DNA of 64,000 nt from Neisseria brasiliensis (GCF_009671065.1 NZ_CP046027.1:620001-684000), one strand, 5' to 3'; shown: positions 24,374 through 33,600, counted from the first letter of the stretch. Numbers and translations are program-made. The notes: a model not told the origin generated them from the sequence alone.

Positions 24374-24516
24374 GAGACCTTTGCAAAACTCCAGATTTGA
24401 GTACAGTTCGAAGTGAGAGCAGCACAGAAAGCGCAGACATATCACAAAGATAGGCAAGCTTTCGAGCAGCGCATAACGAAGAAATGTGCCAAAGATGGGG
24501 ATTTTGCAAAGGTCTC
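24374..24516. mobile_element. 143-bp MITE-like repeat, copy 1
   Basis: GAGACCTTTGCAAAA at the left end and its exact reverse complement at the right end form 15-bp terminal inverted repeats, flanked by the direct repeat AAGCC on both sides (24369-24373, 24517-24521). The ends resemble those of neisserial IS5-group elements. It has no transposase and no coding frame. A second copy lies at 33458-33600, with 4 base differences. Confidence 0.82.
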
Positions 24517-24540
24517 AAGCCGTCTGAAATAAGTTGATAC

Positions 24541-24580
24541 AAAAAGACCGTCTGAAAGCATTCCCTTTCAGACGGCCTTT
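24541..24580 (-). terminator. DUS inverted-repeat terminator after the phosphate transporter
   Basis: Facing DUS pair (one arm reads GACCGTCTGAA) with AAAAAG and CTTT ends, just beyond the minus-strand transporter stop. Confidence 0.75.
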
Positions 24581-24591
24581 GATTTTTTTAT

Positions 24592-26166
24592 TTAAAACAC
24601 CGCTTGCAAAATCAGATAACACACCACCGACAATGCAGCCGCAGCCGGTAAGGTAATCACCCAAGCCAAGCCGATCGGTTTCATCAGCGCCCAGTTGGCA
24701 TTGCGATTCACTAAGCCGATGCCCAATACCGCGCCAACCAAAATATGCGTACTTGATACCGGCAAACCCATTAATGAAGCTGCCATCACCACTGAAGCGG
24801 CCGACAATTCCGCAGCAAAGCCCGAAGCCGGATGCATGGCGGCCAAGCTGGTGCCGACGGTTTTAATCACTTCTTTACCGACAAACCACAAGCCAACAAT
24901 CAAGGCGATACCGAAAGTCAGCATTGCAATCGGCGGCACGGGATTTTGTGCGTTGATGTCACCGGTACGCAACACATCCATAATCGCAGCAAATGGGCCA
25001 ATGGCGTTGGCAATATCGTTGGCACCGTGACTGAAGGCAAAACCACAGGCGGTAAACACCTGCATCCAAGAAAACATTTGGAAAGTTGATTTGCCCAAAT
25101 CTTTGCGCTTCAAACTCTTGGCAAACACAAACGTCGCCAGCCAAATCGCTGCGCCAATCATAAAGATGGTCAAGAAGCTGTTGACATTGCTCATGCCCAA
25201 ATGCAGGTTTTTCAAGCCTTTGAAAATCAGCATGGCCGATATGATCATACCGCCGACCGAAGCAATCAACGGTACCCATGAATGCAGCGCTTTATACGAA
25301 TCGACGCTGTTTTTGCGGTTGTCGATTTCATACAGGCCGCGGTAATAATCGGATTGCAATTCGGCCGGATCAAATTCAGGATCGTTGTAAATTTCTGCAT
25401 CGCGGGAAATTTTGGTGGCGTAGTCCACTTTACCCGCTTCGTCTAAGGTTTCAAAAAACAGGCGGTATTGCTCTTTGTAGGCTTTCTTTTCCTGCTTAAT
25501 CGCTTTGAGTGTTTCGTCTGCCCAAGCATTGTAATCCAACACATATTTTTTGATTTGCGAGAATACCACATAAGAAACCAAACCGCCCAATACCGGCGAG
25601 AGTACCCAAGAAATGGCGATTTCGCCCAGTTTGCCCCATTTAATCAAGGCACCGGCATCAACATGCGACATAAACGCCAAACACAGCGAACTGCCGACAA
25701 TACCGCCGATAATCGCATGGGTAGTTGATACCGGCAGGCCTTTGCGCGAAGCAAACAATAGCCACAATGCTGCTGCCAACAAGGCCGACATCATGATGTA
25801 AACAAACTGCATAGGCTCGAGGCTCATCGCGCCCAAATCGACAATGCCTTTGCGGATGGTGTCGGTCACTTGGCCGCCGGCAATCACCGCACCGCTGACT
25901 TCAAACACCGCCGCAATAATCAAGGCTTGCGGAATGGTTAAGGTACCGGAGCCAACACTGGTACCAAACGAATTGGCAATGTCATTACCGCCGACGTTAA
26001 ACGCCATAAACACGCCGAACACAGTTGCCAAAAGAAACAGCGCGGTATGGTTGTGATGGGTGTAACCCAAACCCCAATAAATAAAATAGCCGACCATGCC
26101 CACAAGCATAGCGGCAAATAAGGCATTAATCAGCTTTAAGTTCGCACTCGGTTGAGCCTGACCCAT
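24592..26166 (-). CDS. Inorganic phosphate transporter, PiT family
   Basis: A 524-residue inner-membrane protein with about 10-12 helices. The two PiT signature repeats are present: FMAFNVGGNDIANSFGTSVG near residues 51-70 and FSHGANDIANAIGPFAA near 375-391, each with GANDxAN or GGNDxAN. LPVSTTHAIIGGIVGSSL and LPVSSTHILVGAVLGIGL are the repeated second motifs. It carries phosphate with protons or sodium. A large hydrophilic loop (about 215-290) is longer than in E. coli PitA. It is expressed alone. Confidence 0.93.
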   Translation of the reverse strand: MGQAQPSANLKLINALFAAMLVGMVGYFIYWGLGYTHHNHTALFLLATVFGVFMAFNVGGNDIANSFGTSVGSGTLTIPQALIIAAVFEVSGAVIAGGQVTDTIRKGIVDLGAMSLEPMQFVYIMMSALLAAALWLLFASRKGLPVSTTHAIIGGIVGSSLCLAFMSHVDAGALIKWGKLGEIAISWVLSPVLGGLVSYVVFSQIKKYVLDYNAWADETLKAIKQEKKAYKEQYRLFFETLDEAGKVDYATKISRDAEIYNDPEFDPAELQSDYYRGLYEIDNRKNSVDSYKALHSWVPLIASVGGMIISAMLIFKGLKNLHLGMSNVNSFLTIFMIGAAIWLATFVFAKSLKRKDLGKSTFQMFSWMQVFTACGFAFSHGANDIANAIGPFAAIMDVLRTGDINAQNPVPPIAMLTFGIALIVGLWFVGKEVIKTVGTSLAAMHPASGFAAELSAASVVMAASLMGLPVSSTHILVGAVLGIGLVNRNANWALMKPIGLAWVITLPAAAALSVVCYLILQAVF

Positions 26167-26364
26167 GGATGGATTCCTTTAAAACAGTTGAAGCGAGCCT
26201 GTTTAGTATTACAGTATGGTTACAATATTGTAACATAAGCTTGCATTGTAACCGTTTTGCTGAAATTGTTGCAGATTTATTTCCGTTTTATCGGCTAAAT
26301 TTCCATTGAACCAGCCAACTTGGCCAAATCGCGTTAAAATAACCGTTTTTCCCATAGAATTCCC

Positions 26365-27468
26365 ATGAGCAGCCAATACTATATCGGCATCATGTCCGGC
26401 ACCAGCATGGACGGTGCGGATGCCGTTTTAATCCGCATGCAGGGCGCCAACTGGCAAGCCGCCGTCGATCACAGCTTTACCCCTTTTTCAGACGGCCTGC
26501 GACAAGAATTATTGGCGCTGCAAAATACCGGCAGCAACGAGTTACACCGCAGTTTTATGCTTTCGCAAACCCTAAGCCGCCTGTATGCCGATACCGTCAA
26601 CCAGCTCTTGCGCCAGCAAAATCTCACACCTGAAGACATCACCGCCATCGGCTGCCACGGGCAAACCGTGCGCCACGCACCGGAAAACGGTTACAGCGTG
26701 CAATTGGCTAATTTGCCACTCTTGGCCGAACTCACCGGCATTTTTACCATTGGTGACTTCCGCAGCCGCGATTTGGCTGCCGGCGGACAAGGCGCGCCAT
26801 TGGTACCTGCCTTTCATCATGCGCTGTTTTACCATGAAGAAGAAACCTGCGTGGTGCTGAACATCGGCGGCATTTCCAACATCAGCGTTTTACCGCCCGA
26901 TGCACCGGCATTCGGCTTCGATACCGGCCCCGGCAATATGCTGATGGACGCATGGATGCAACATATCTGGCAGCTTCCTTACGACCGCAACGGCGAAAAA
27001 GCAACGCAGGGCAAATTATTGCCCGAATTACTCACCGCCCTGCTCAACCACCCTTATTTTTCCCAGCCTTATCCGAAAAGCACCGGTCGCGAATTGTTTT
27101 CACTGGAATGGCTACGAGGCCGTCTGAAAGGCGGCGAGCAGCCGGAAGACGTATTGCAAACCCTGCTCCAATACACCGCCTGCACCATTTTCACCGCCAT
27201 CCGCCAAGCAGCGCCTGATGTTGGCAACATTTATGTTTGCGGCGGCGGCGTGCAAAACCAAGCCCTGATGGATGCTTTGGAAACCTTAACTCGCCGTAAA
27301 AATATTGCCCTACACAGCACCGCCAAGCTGAATCTCGATCCGCAATGGGTCGAAGCGGCTGCCTTCGGTTGGCTGGCGGCCTGCTGGATAAACCGCATAC
27401 CAAGCAATCCACACCACGCAACCGGCGCACATAAGCCTTGTATTCTGGGGGCAGGTCATTACGCCTGA
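26365..27468 (+). CDS. anmK: Anhydro-N-acetylmuramic acid kinase
   Basis: A 367-residue enzyme that opens and phosphorylates 1,6-anhydroMurNAc to MurNAc-6-phosphate in peptidoglycan recycling. It has the ASKHA fold: MSGTSMDGAD at residues 10-19, ATP-site segments VVLNIGGISNIS and FDTGPGNMLMDAW, and VCGGGVQNQALMDAL near residues 292-306. The length is normal. It is monocistronic, with a plain hairpin terminator without a DUS. Confidence 0.95.
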   Translation: MSSQYYIGIMSGTSMDGADAVLIRMQGANWQAAVDHSFTPFSDGLRQELLALQNTGSNELHRSFMLSQTLSRLYADTVNQLLRQQNLTPEDITAIGCHGQTVRHAPENGYSVQLANLPLLAELTGIFTIGDFRSRDLAAGGQGAPLVPAFHHALFYHEEETCVVLNIGGISNISVLPPDAPAFGFDTGPGNMLMDAWMQHIWQLPYDRNGEKATQGKLLPELLTALLNHPYFSQPYPKSTGRELFSLEWLRGRLKGGEQPEDVLQTLLQYTACTIFTAIRQAAPDVGNIYVCGGGVQNQALMDALETLTRRKNIALHSTAKLNLDPQWVEAAAFGWLAACWINRIPSNPHHATGAHKPCILGAGHYA

Positions 27469-27500
27469 CCTTGGTTGGACATATAATTTAATTTGCTAAA

Positions 27501-27534
27501 AAACCGCTCAATATCTAAACAATTTGAGCGGTTT
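27501..27534 (+). terminator. Terminator after anmK
   Basis: AAACCGCTCAA and TTGAGCGGTTT form an 11-bp stem. No DUS is involved. The T run after it is short (TTTACGTTT). Confidence 0.7.
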
Positions 27535-27585
27535 ACGTTTGGAACGTGAGACCAAGCACCTTAATTGCACAGATAAACCACATAT

Positions 27586-27619
27586 AAAAAAGCCCTTGTT
27601 TGAACAAGGGCTTTTATTT
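27586..27619 (-). terminator. Terminator of the rpmB-rpmG operon
   Basis: AAAAGCCCTTGTT and AACAAGGGCTTTT form a strong stem followed by T residues on the minus strand, 17 bases after the rpmG stop. Confidence 0.85.
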
Positions 27620-27635
27620 CTACAAGCAACGTAAA

Positions 27636-27791
27636 TTATTTCAATTTAGTTTCTTTGTAGATAACGTGTTTACGGGCTACTGGGTCAAATTTTTTGATTT
27701 CCAGTTTGCCAGGCATAGTGCGTTTGTTTTTGGTAGTGGTGTAAAAGTGGCCAGTACCAGCACTAGATTCCAATTTGATTTTATCGCGCAT
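27636..27791 (-). CDS. rpmG: 50S ribosomal protein L33
   Basis: A 51-residue protein, MRDKIKLESSAGTGHFYTTT then KNKRTMPGKLEIKKFDPVAR and KHVIYKETKLK. It is the standard bacterial L33 without the zinc-binding Cys residues, so it is the C-minus form. It lies directly after rpmB on the same strand, the usual rpmB-rpmG pair. A start with weak AAGGATT spacing precedes it. Confidence 0.95.
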   Translation of the reverse strand: MRDKIKLESSAGTGHFYTTTKNKRTMPGKLEIKKFDPVARKHVIYKETKLK

Positions 27792-27823
27792 TGCAGTAAT
27801 CCTTAATTATAAGCGTTCGTTAA

Positions 27824-28057
27824 TTAAGCTTCGCCGCGAGCACGCAAATCAGCCAATACGACATCAATGCCTACTTTATCGATGGTGCGCAATGCAGCGT
27901 TAGAAACGCGCAAGCGAACCCAGCGGTTTTCACTTTCTACCCAGAAACGACGTGATTGCAAGTTAGGCAAAAAACGACGTTTGGTTTTGTTGTTGGCGTG
28001 TGATACGTTATTGCCAGACATCGGGCGCTTACCGGTCACTTTGCAAACTCGTGCCAT
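27824..28057 (-). CDS. rpmB: 50S ribosomal protein L28
   Basis: A 77-residue protein, MARVCKVTGKRPMSGNNVSH then ANNKTKRRFLPNLQSRRFWV, ending with the L28 signature. The start at 28057 is preceded by GGAGACTAACC; the longer open frame upstream is rejected because L28 always begins MA/MS-RVC. It heads the L28-L33 operon. Confidence 0.96.
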   Translation of the reverse strand: MARVCKVTGKRPMSGNNVSHANNKTKRRFLPNLQSRRFWVESENRWVRLRVSNAALRTIDKVGIDVVLADLRARGEA

Positions 28058-28307
28058 GGTTAGTCTCCAAACTTCTAAAATAGTAAAACGCGATTTATAC
28101 CATGAAAAGCAGCGTTTGTTCAAGTCGCTTTCTGAAAAAACGTGATTTACAGGGATAAAACCGCCTAATTGTTGCGTTCGCGAAACGCTTTGCTTCGCGA
28201 AGAGATAAAGATGAATTATAACGGATTTTTGACTGGCGCGCATCTGTTGCCTGCCAAAAATACAATCCAATGCCGTCTGAAAAATATAAAGAATATTCCT
28301 ATAAACA

Positions 28308-28338
28308 CAAAAAAGCCCTGCTTATGCAGGGCTTTTGA
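28308..28338 (-). terminator. Terminator of the M23 endopeptidase gene
   Basis: AAAAGCCCTGC, ATAA and GCAGGGCTTTT then T residues on the minus strand: a strong stem and U tract directly after the gene. Confidence 0.85.
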
Positions 28339-28356
28339 TTGTTGCTTTCAGAGGCA

Positions 28357-29679
28357 TTAATCCAATTGCGCCACAGAAACCGGCAAACCGCGCACGGCGG
28401 CCAATGTGGTATTGGCGGCTTTTTGCTGTTTGCGGAACGCGCTCATGTTATTTGGCGTCAGTTTCGGGGTCGGCAAGGCCACGGTTGTCGGGTTCACCGG
28501 CTGGCCGTTGACACGTGCTTCATAGTGCAAATGCGGGCCGGTTGAGCGGCCGCTGCTGCCGACATAGCCGATAATATCACCGGCGCGCACGCTGCCGGTC
28601 AATTGTGAAAACGCGCTCATGTGGCCGTACAATGTTTCCACGCCGTTGGCATGCACCACCATCACGGTATGGCCATAGCCGCCTTTCCAACCTTTAAAGG
28701 TAATCATGCCATCTGCGGCAGCACGAATCGGCGTACCGGTTGGCGCAGCATAGTCGATACCGGTATGCATACGCACGGTGTGTAAAACCGGATGCACGCG
28801 GTAGCCATAAGGCGAAGAAATGCGTGTATATTCAACAGGCTGAATATTAAAACCTTCTTTTTGCTGCAACGATTTACCGTTTTGGTCATAGTAGCTGCCG
28901 CTCTCTTCGTCATCTTTACCTTGGCTGTAGTAGTAAGCGTGGTAGGTTTTGCCGTTTTTCACGATTTCAGCGGCCAAAATATCGCCTACGCCCATTTGTT
29001 GGCCGCGGAAATACATGCTGTTGTACAGCAAACGGATCACATCGCCCTCTTTTAAGGTTTGCATGTCAACAGTGTCGGCAAAAATCTCACGAAGCTGCAA
29101 ATAAACGTCGGATGGAATTTCAGCACGCAACATATCGCCAATAGCCGAGCTGCGAATCGCAATCGAGCGCAACGTTGGCATGGTTTTCATGTCGATTTCT
29201 TCGTTAGAAGCCTGCCATTTGCCGTTGACCTTTTCCAAGGCCACCAAGTTACGCTCTAATTCTTCATCAATGAAAAACTGTACATCGGTCACTTGGCCGG
29301 TGGCATCCACACGGATATTGACCGATTGATCGGCCTTCAGGTTTTTCATGTCACGCGTGGCATTATTTTTCGCCATGATGGCTTTGATGTCGGTTTGCGG
29401 CACGCCCATGCGGGTCAAAACATCCGACAGAGAATCGCCCTGCTGCACCACTTCTTGCGCCCAATAGCTGGACTGAAAATTACCGGTTTCAACATAAACT
29501 GCCGGTAATTCTTCCAATACGCGTTCAACTTTAAAGTCGCCCGCTTTGGGCATAGGCTCGGTCACCGCATAGGCCGTCATCACACCAGAAACCGGCAGCA
29601 ACATACCCAACAATGACCAACGCACCGGCTTGTTTCGCCAAAACCGGCTGAAAAAAGAATTTTTCGTTTGTTCAGACAC
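28357..29679 (-). CDS. mpg: M23 zinc metallopeptidase, Mpg/NMB0315 type
   Basis: A 440-residue envelope enzyme that cuts peptide crosslinks of peptidoglycan (DD-endopeptidase/carboxypeptidase). The N-terminal hydrophobic stretch (about 19-40) is a signal anchor. An OapA/LysM-like part follows (WAQEVVQQGDSLSDVLTRMG), then a linker domain. The M23 catalytic domain shows the zinc motif HTGIDYAAP near residues 307-315 and GPHLHYEARVNGQPV near 388-402. All metal ligands (H307, D311, H391) are present. The start codon is GTG, with AGAAGGA before it. It is related to the gonococcal and meningococcal endopeptidase. Confidence 0.9.
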   Translation of the reverse strand: MSEQTKNSFFSRFWRNKPVRWSLLGMLLPVSGVMTAYAVTEPMPKAGDFKVERVLEELPAVYVETGNFQSSYWAQEVVQQGDSLSDVLTRMGVPQTDIKAIMAKNNATRDMKNLKADQSVNIRVDATGQVTDVQFFIDEELERNLVALEKVNGKWQASNEEIDMKTMPTLRSIAIRSSAIGDMLRAEIPSDVYLQLREIFADTVDMQTLKEGDVIRLLYNSMYFRGQQMGVGDILAAEIVKNGKTYHAYYYSQGKDDEESGSYYDQNGKSLQQKEGFNIQPVEYTRISSPYGYRVHPVLHTVRMHTGIDYAAPTGTPIRAAADGMITFKGWKGGYGHTVMVVHANGVETLYGHMSAFSQLTGSVRAGDIIGYVGSSGRSTGPHLHYEARVNGQPVNPTTVALPTPKLTPNNMSAFRKQQKAANTTLAAVRGLPVSVAQLD

Positions 29680-30013
29680 TCGCCAATCCTTCTTAATTTT
29701 TATCGCGGTTGAAGCCGCTTGATTTATCGTTAATGCTGTATTTTTGAAATCTGATTTATCTTATCTGCCGCTTTCAGACGGCCTAAAACCGGCCGCAACA
29801 GATAAGATAAATCGACTTCAGGGCAGAATTATCCGACCCAAGTGATAGATTGACACTTGATTTTGCTGAATTTTACGCGCGCCTATTGTAGCACAAAACC
29901 ACCCGACGCGCCAAAAAGGCCGTCTGAAACGCCCTTAACTAATATTAGTCCACACTTCATTGAATCAAGTTCAATATGGCGTAAAATAAGCGTTTTCGCT
30001 TAACGCCAGCCTT
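29680..30013. promoter_or_regulatory. Divergent promoter region of mpg and the RpfE-like gene (334 bases)
   Basis: It contains a perfect 15-bp inverted repeat, GATTTATCTTATCTG (29753-29767) and its complement (29799-29813), around a 31-base loop that holds a DUS. A second DUS lies near 29917-29931. The arms sit upstream of mpg. They may be an operator or a 5' leader hairpin. No coding frame is supported. Confidence 0.5.
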
Positions 30014-30997
30014 ATGAAACTCACGCTCGCCATTCCCGCGCTCAACCGTCGCAACGATGAGACACCGCCGCCGCTCAAACTTGACGCATTTAACCAAATC
30101 TTGCGATACGGCCGTCTGAACAAAATACCGCAAACGCCGTCTGAATTTTACCGCCACCATTTGTGGCAAGGCAGCTTATTGGCGCAGGCGAAACGTATAC
30201 TGAATATTCCGGCCGACCAAGCCGCCGCGTTCGCCAGCCCGTTGTGGCAGCAAATGGGTATGCACCAAGTCAGCATCATCAGCGGCGAGCATTTACATAT
30301 TCAAACCGAAGAAGCCGAACAGCTTTGCCAAGGATTAAGCGATTTTTATCGGGAAGACGGTTGGCAGTTTCATCTATTGCGACCGGACTTATGGCTCATC
30401 ACCATGCCGTCTGAAAGCGATTGGCAAGTCGCACCAATCTGGGACATCGGCGGACAAATCGGCACTACCGACCAAGCCGCAGGCCGCGATGCCGTGCAAT
30501 GGCTTAACAAGCAAACTGAAATACAAATGTGGCTGCATAATCATCCGCTCAACCAGCAGCGCCAAAACCAACAAGCCCCTGCGCTCAACGGTTTGTGGCT
30601 GTGGCAAGATATTGACGGCAGCAGCACGCATACGGGTTTACTCGCCAGCGACAGCCCGTGGGCGCAGTTTTACCCACACCAACGCATCGATGCGCCTTAT
30701 GATTTTGATGTGTATTTGAATGCGGCCAAAGAATCCGGTTTATCCGTTTCAGACGGCCTGATTTTCTTGGATGATTTGGTCGTTACCGAACAAACCGGTG
30801 ATGTGTTCGCCTATCAAGAAATCCTACAAAGTTGGGAAAACCGCTGGTTTGCGCCCTTATGGCAAGCCTTGCAATCAGGCCGCCTGAAACAGCTGACGAT
30901 TGCAACCGATGGCGAAAACGGCGGTGAATTGGTGATAACCCCAACATCCAAATGGGCATTTTGGAAAGCGAAGAAAAGTTTTAATGGCATTTGGTGA
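30014..30997 (+). CDS. RpfE-like protein, COG4255 group
   Basis: A 327-residue soluble protein of a betaproteobacterial family often labelled cofactor-independent phosphoglycerate mutase-like or RpfE-type. The sequence shows WLWQDIDGSSTHTGLLASD and LIFLDDLVVTEQTGDVFAYQ, but no clear alkaline-phosphatase-fold metal motifs, so the enzyme name is not supported. No signal peptide or TM segment is visible. It is expressed alone and ends at a DUS terminator. I assign family only; the function is unknown. Confidence 0.6.
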   Translation: MKLTLAIPALNRRNDETPPPLKLDAFNQILRYGRLNKIPQTPSEFYRHHLWQGSLLAQAKRILNIPADQAAAFASPLWQQMGMHQVSIISGEHLHIQTEEAEQLCQGLSDFYREDGWQFHLLRPDLWLITMPSESDWQVAPIWDIGGQIGTTDQAAGRDAVQWLNKQTEIQMWLHNHPLNQQRQNQQAPALNGLWLWQDIDGSSTHTGLLASDSPWAQFYPHQRIDAPYDFDVYLNAAKESGLSVSDGLIFLDDLVVTEQTGDVFAYQEILQSWENRWFAPLWQALQSGRLKQLTIATDGENGGELVITPTSKWAFWKAKKSFNGIW

Positions 30998-31010
30998 TAA
31001 TGAAAACAAA

Positions 31011-31040
31011 CAGGCCGTCTGAAACTTTCAGACGGCCTGC
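31011..31040. terminator. Bidirectional DUS terminator
   Basis: CAGGCCGTCTGAAA and TTTCAGACGGCCTG close together between two convergent genes. Confidence 0.75.
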
Positions 31041-31062
31041 TTAATCAATGAATCAACAATGA

Positions 31063-31743
31063 TTACATTTGTTGTTGCGCAGCACGGATGGCGTTTTGAT
31101 CAGGGTTGATCAACACTTCCACGCGACGGTTTTGCGCACGGCCTTCGGCAGTGGCGTTAGACGCGATTGGTTGACGTGAACCGTAACCGGCAGTGCTCAA
31201 ACGTGAACCGCTCACACCGCGTGATTGCAGGTAAGTAGCCACAGATTGTGCGCGGTTGCGAGACAATGGCTCGTTGATGGCGTCAGAACCGGTGTTGTCG
31301 GTATGGCCGTTGATGGTCAAAGTGGTGTCTGGGTATTGAACCAAAGTTTGTGCCGCAGCGGCCAAAGCGTTTTGTGCGTTGGTACTCAACGCGGCGCTAC
31401 CGGTGGCGAAGGTTACGTTTTCAGGCATAACCAATTTAATTTGGTTACCTTGACGCTCTACTTCTACGTTGGTATTGGCCAAGCTTTCACGCAGTTTTTT
31501 CTCTTGGTAATCCATGTAGCCGCCTACACCTGCGCCCACTGCGCCACACGCCAAGGCTGAGTTACGTGCACCTTTGCTGCCGTGGGTCAATGCACCCACG
31601 ATGCCGCACACAGCCGCGCTGCCCAAGCCGTAAACAGCGGTTTTGCTGGCGGTTTGCTGACCGGTAGTCGGGTTGGTCACACAGCCTGCCAAAGCCAAAG
31701 GAGCGGCAACGATGGCCAGTGTCAAAGGTTTCAAGAATTTCAT
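31063..31743 (-). CDS. OmpA-family outer-membrane lipoprotein (YiaD-like)
   Basis: A 226-residue precursor. The signal peptide ends in the lipobox LALAGC (Cys near residue 20). A glycine-zipper segment (ICGIVGALTHGSKGARNSAL, ACGAVGAGVGGYMDY) follows, then an OmpA peptidoglycan-binding domain (about 105-220; TINGHTDNTGSDAINEPLSR, NRAQSVATYL, GYGSRQPIASN). It should tether the outer membrane to the wall. The start at 31743 is chosen for its AAGGAAAA box and signal peptide; 26 upstream codons are rejected. Confidence 0.9.
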   Translation of the reverse strand: MKFLKPLTLAIVAAPLALAGCVTNPTTGQQTASKTAVYGLGSAAVCGIVGALTHGSKGARNSALACGAVGAGVGGYMDYQEKKLRESLANTNVEVERQGNQIKLVMPENVTFATGSAALSTNAQNALAAAAQTLVQYPDTTLTINGHTDNTGSDAINEPLSRNRAQSVATYLQSRGVSGSRLSTAGYGSRQPIASNATAEGRAQNRRVEVLINPDQNAIRAAQQQM

Positions 31744-31968
31744 GGTTTTCCTTTCGATAAAAACGTGCCTGTTACTAGGCCGTCTGAAAATAGGTTGCCG
31801 GCTTATTTCTCTCCAAGCCAACTTTTACACATGGTTATCATAACCAACATTTCAAATGCTTAAAAGCACGTTTAACCCGATATTACAAAGCTATTCATGC
31901 GCTAACGATTTTGTGATGACACACTACCGTTTATCGCTTTTCCAAGCAGATTGATGGTTGCTTTGCGC

Positions 31969-32856
31969 TTATTTCTTTACATTTTCACGATGTTTCTGAT
32001 ACCAGCGCAGCAAGATAAATTTCAATCTGACTTTCACATCATAACCCACCGACCCCGCACCCAATACAAACAACACCACCGCCACAGGCAAAGCAAAATG
32101 ATGACCGATGGCCTGATAGCCCAATGCACCGATTATGCCGCCTAAAGTAAACGTCGCCATCAAACCTGAAAGCAACCACATTTTCGGCTTATTGACGCGA
32201 ATATACGGCAGGCGCGGATGATGTTGTTTTGAATAATACATCACCTTGGATAACTCAATGCCCAAGTCGGTGGCCGAACCGGTCATGTGTGTTGAGCGAA
32301 TCGCCCCGCCCGATAGCAAAGTAATCACCGTATTGTGCATACCCATAATAAAGCAGAGCAAAAACAACGCCAAAGACGGCAAAGCAAACTGCCCAAAGCC
32401 GAAATCAAGCTGAAAAGCGGTGGCGCCGAACAAACCAAAAATCAACAGATAAACCGCTTCCAGCCACATAGAAAAGCCATAGCTGCCGCGAAAACGCTTT
32501 TGCTGAGTCCACAAAATCACCCAGCTCGAATGCGCCGCACCCATCACAAAACAAATCACGCTAATCAACGCCACCAGCAATACACCCCATTCGCGCAGAT
32601 AAACCATGTCCGCCACCAAAGAAAGCGAACCGGTGACATGCGAGGTGTAGCGGGCAAACGCGAAAAAGCCCCCGGCATTAATCGCACCGGCCAGCAGTGC
32701 CATCACATAGCCCAATCGGCGAAACCGCACATCCGAAATATTCTGCTCGCGCAAATACGGCCGATCCGCCTGCCAAAAAGGTGGCGCATGCAGGCGCTCA
32801 TGCCGCTTGTTGTGCACCTTGTTTCTGCGCGGTGTCGCTTGATGATGGTCACTCAT
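31969..32856 (-). CDS. DUF1275 (YoaK) family membrane protein
   Basis: A 295-residue inner-membrane protein with six to seven hydrophobic segments. A basic N-terminal tail (about 1-45) precedes ALLAGAINAGGFFAFARYTS and HVTGSLSLVADM, the DUF1275 signature, and later MGMHNTVITLLSGGAIRSTHMTG. The function of the family is not established. It is expressed alone, divergent from the lipoprotein gene downstream. Confidence 0.85.
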   Translation of the reverse strand: MSDHHQATPRRNKVHNKRHERLHAPPFWQADRPYLREQNISDVRFRRLGYVMALLAGAINAGGFFAFARYTSHVTGSLSLVADMVYLREWGVLLVALISVICFVMGAAHSSWVILWTQQKRFRGSYGFSMWLEAVYLLIFGLFGATAFQLDFGFGQFALPSLALFLLCFIMGMHNTVITLLSGGAIRSTHMTGSATDLGIELSKVMYYSKQHHPRLPYIRVNKPKMWLLSGLMATFTLGGIIGALGYQAIGHHFALPVAVVLFVLGAGSVGYDVKVRLKFILLRWYQKHRENVKK

Positions 32857-33033
32857 GCCAATCTATTTCCTTGTTTTTTCAGACGGCCTCACGCCCCGAA
32901 TATTGATTTTGCAAACACAATCATAACAGACCCGCCGCCGTATAAACCAAACCCGAAGCAACAATATTACCGCTTGCTAAAACGCAATAAAATGGCGTAC
33001 ATTAAACCTTACCGACTCAATCAGGGGCAACAC

Positions 33034-33432
33034 ATGAAAAATATACGCAGCTTATTGATTCTTGGCGCGATTTCCACACTCGCTGCCTGCGCCACCACGC
33101 CCGAACAAAAAGCCGAGCGTGCCGCCGCGCAAAAACGTTACGAACAAAATCTGCAAGTCGCGCTCGCCGCCCAGTGCGACAAAGACACCGCATTATTAAT
33201 GCAAAAGCAGTTTGAACAAGCCGAACAATCTACGGCACTTTCCAGCAAAGAGCAGCAGGAATTCCGCTTGAAATACGTCGATAAAGTCGCCGATCCGATG
33301 TTCCAAGCCTGCTACAAAATGGCGTGGCAAAACCACATCGCACAAGAAAAATTGCGCGAAGCCCGCTATTACCGCGACTATTACGACGATTGGGGCTGGC
33401 ACCGACCGTTTTACCATCCATTTTGGTGGTAA
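33034..33432 (+). CDS. Small lipoprotein of unknown function
   Basis: A 132-residue precursor. Signal peptide MKNIRSLLILGAISTLAAC has a lipobox LAAC with Cys19. The mature part is charged and helical (QKAERAAAQKRYEQNLQVAL), with a central QEFRLKYVDK. The tail is rich in aromatics (YYRDYYDDWGWHRPFYHPFW). AGGGG lies about 8 bases before the ATG at 33034; a much longer frame that begins at 32335 is only a shadow of the neighbouring gene. I do not recognise a family. Confidence 0.7.
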   Translation: MKNIRSLLILGAISTLAACATTPEQKAERAAAQKRYEQNLQVALAAQCDKDTALLMQKQFEQAEQSTALSSKEQQEFRLKYVDKVADPMFQACYKMAWQNHIAQEKLREARYYRDYYDDWGWHRPFYHPFWW

Positions 33433-33457
33433 TTTGATTTAAACGATTAGCCACGTT

Positions 33458-33600
33458 GAGACCTTTGCAAAACCCCAGATTTGAGTACAGTTCGAAGTGA
33501 GAGCAGCGCAGAAAGCGCAGACATGTCACAAAGATAGGCAAGCTTTCGAGCAGCGCATAACGAAGAAATGTGCCAAAGATGGGGATTTTGCAAAGGCCTC
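33458..33600. mobile_element. 143-bp MITE-like repeat, copy 2
   Basis: The same length and ends as copy 1 at 24374-24516, with 4 substitutions; one of them (GGCCTC for GGTCTC) breaks the perfect match of the right terminal repeat. No clear target duplication. It lies between the lipoprotein and the TraB/GumN gene, next to a DUS pair. Confidence 0.82.

Noticed and set aside
28058..28270. Long N-terminal extension of L28
   Set aside because: L28 proteins start at MARVCK; the extension has no homology and overlaps the leader.
32335..33033. Long plus-strand frame before the small lipoprotein
   Set aside because: It is the antisense shadow of the DUF1275 gene; the lipoprotein signal and AGGGG box set the start at 33034.
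24374..33600. The two 143-bp repeats as a CRISPR array or ncRNA gene
   Set aside because: Only two copies 9 kb apart, with terminal inverted repeats; no spacers or regular array.
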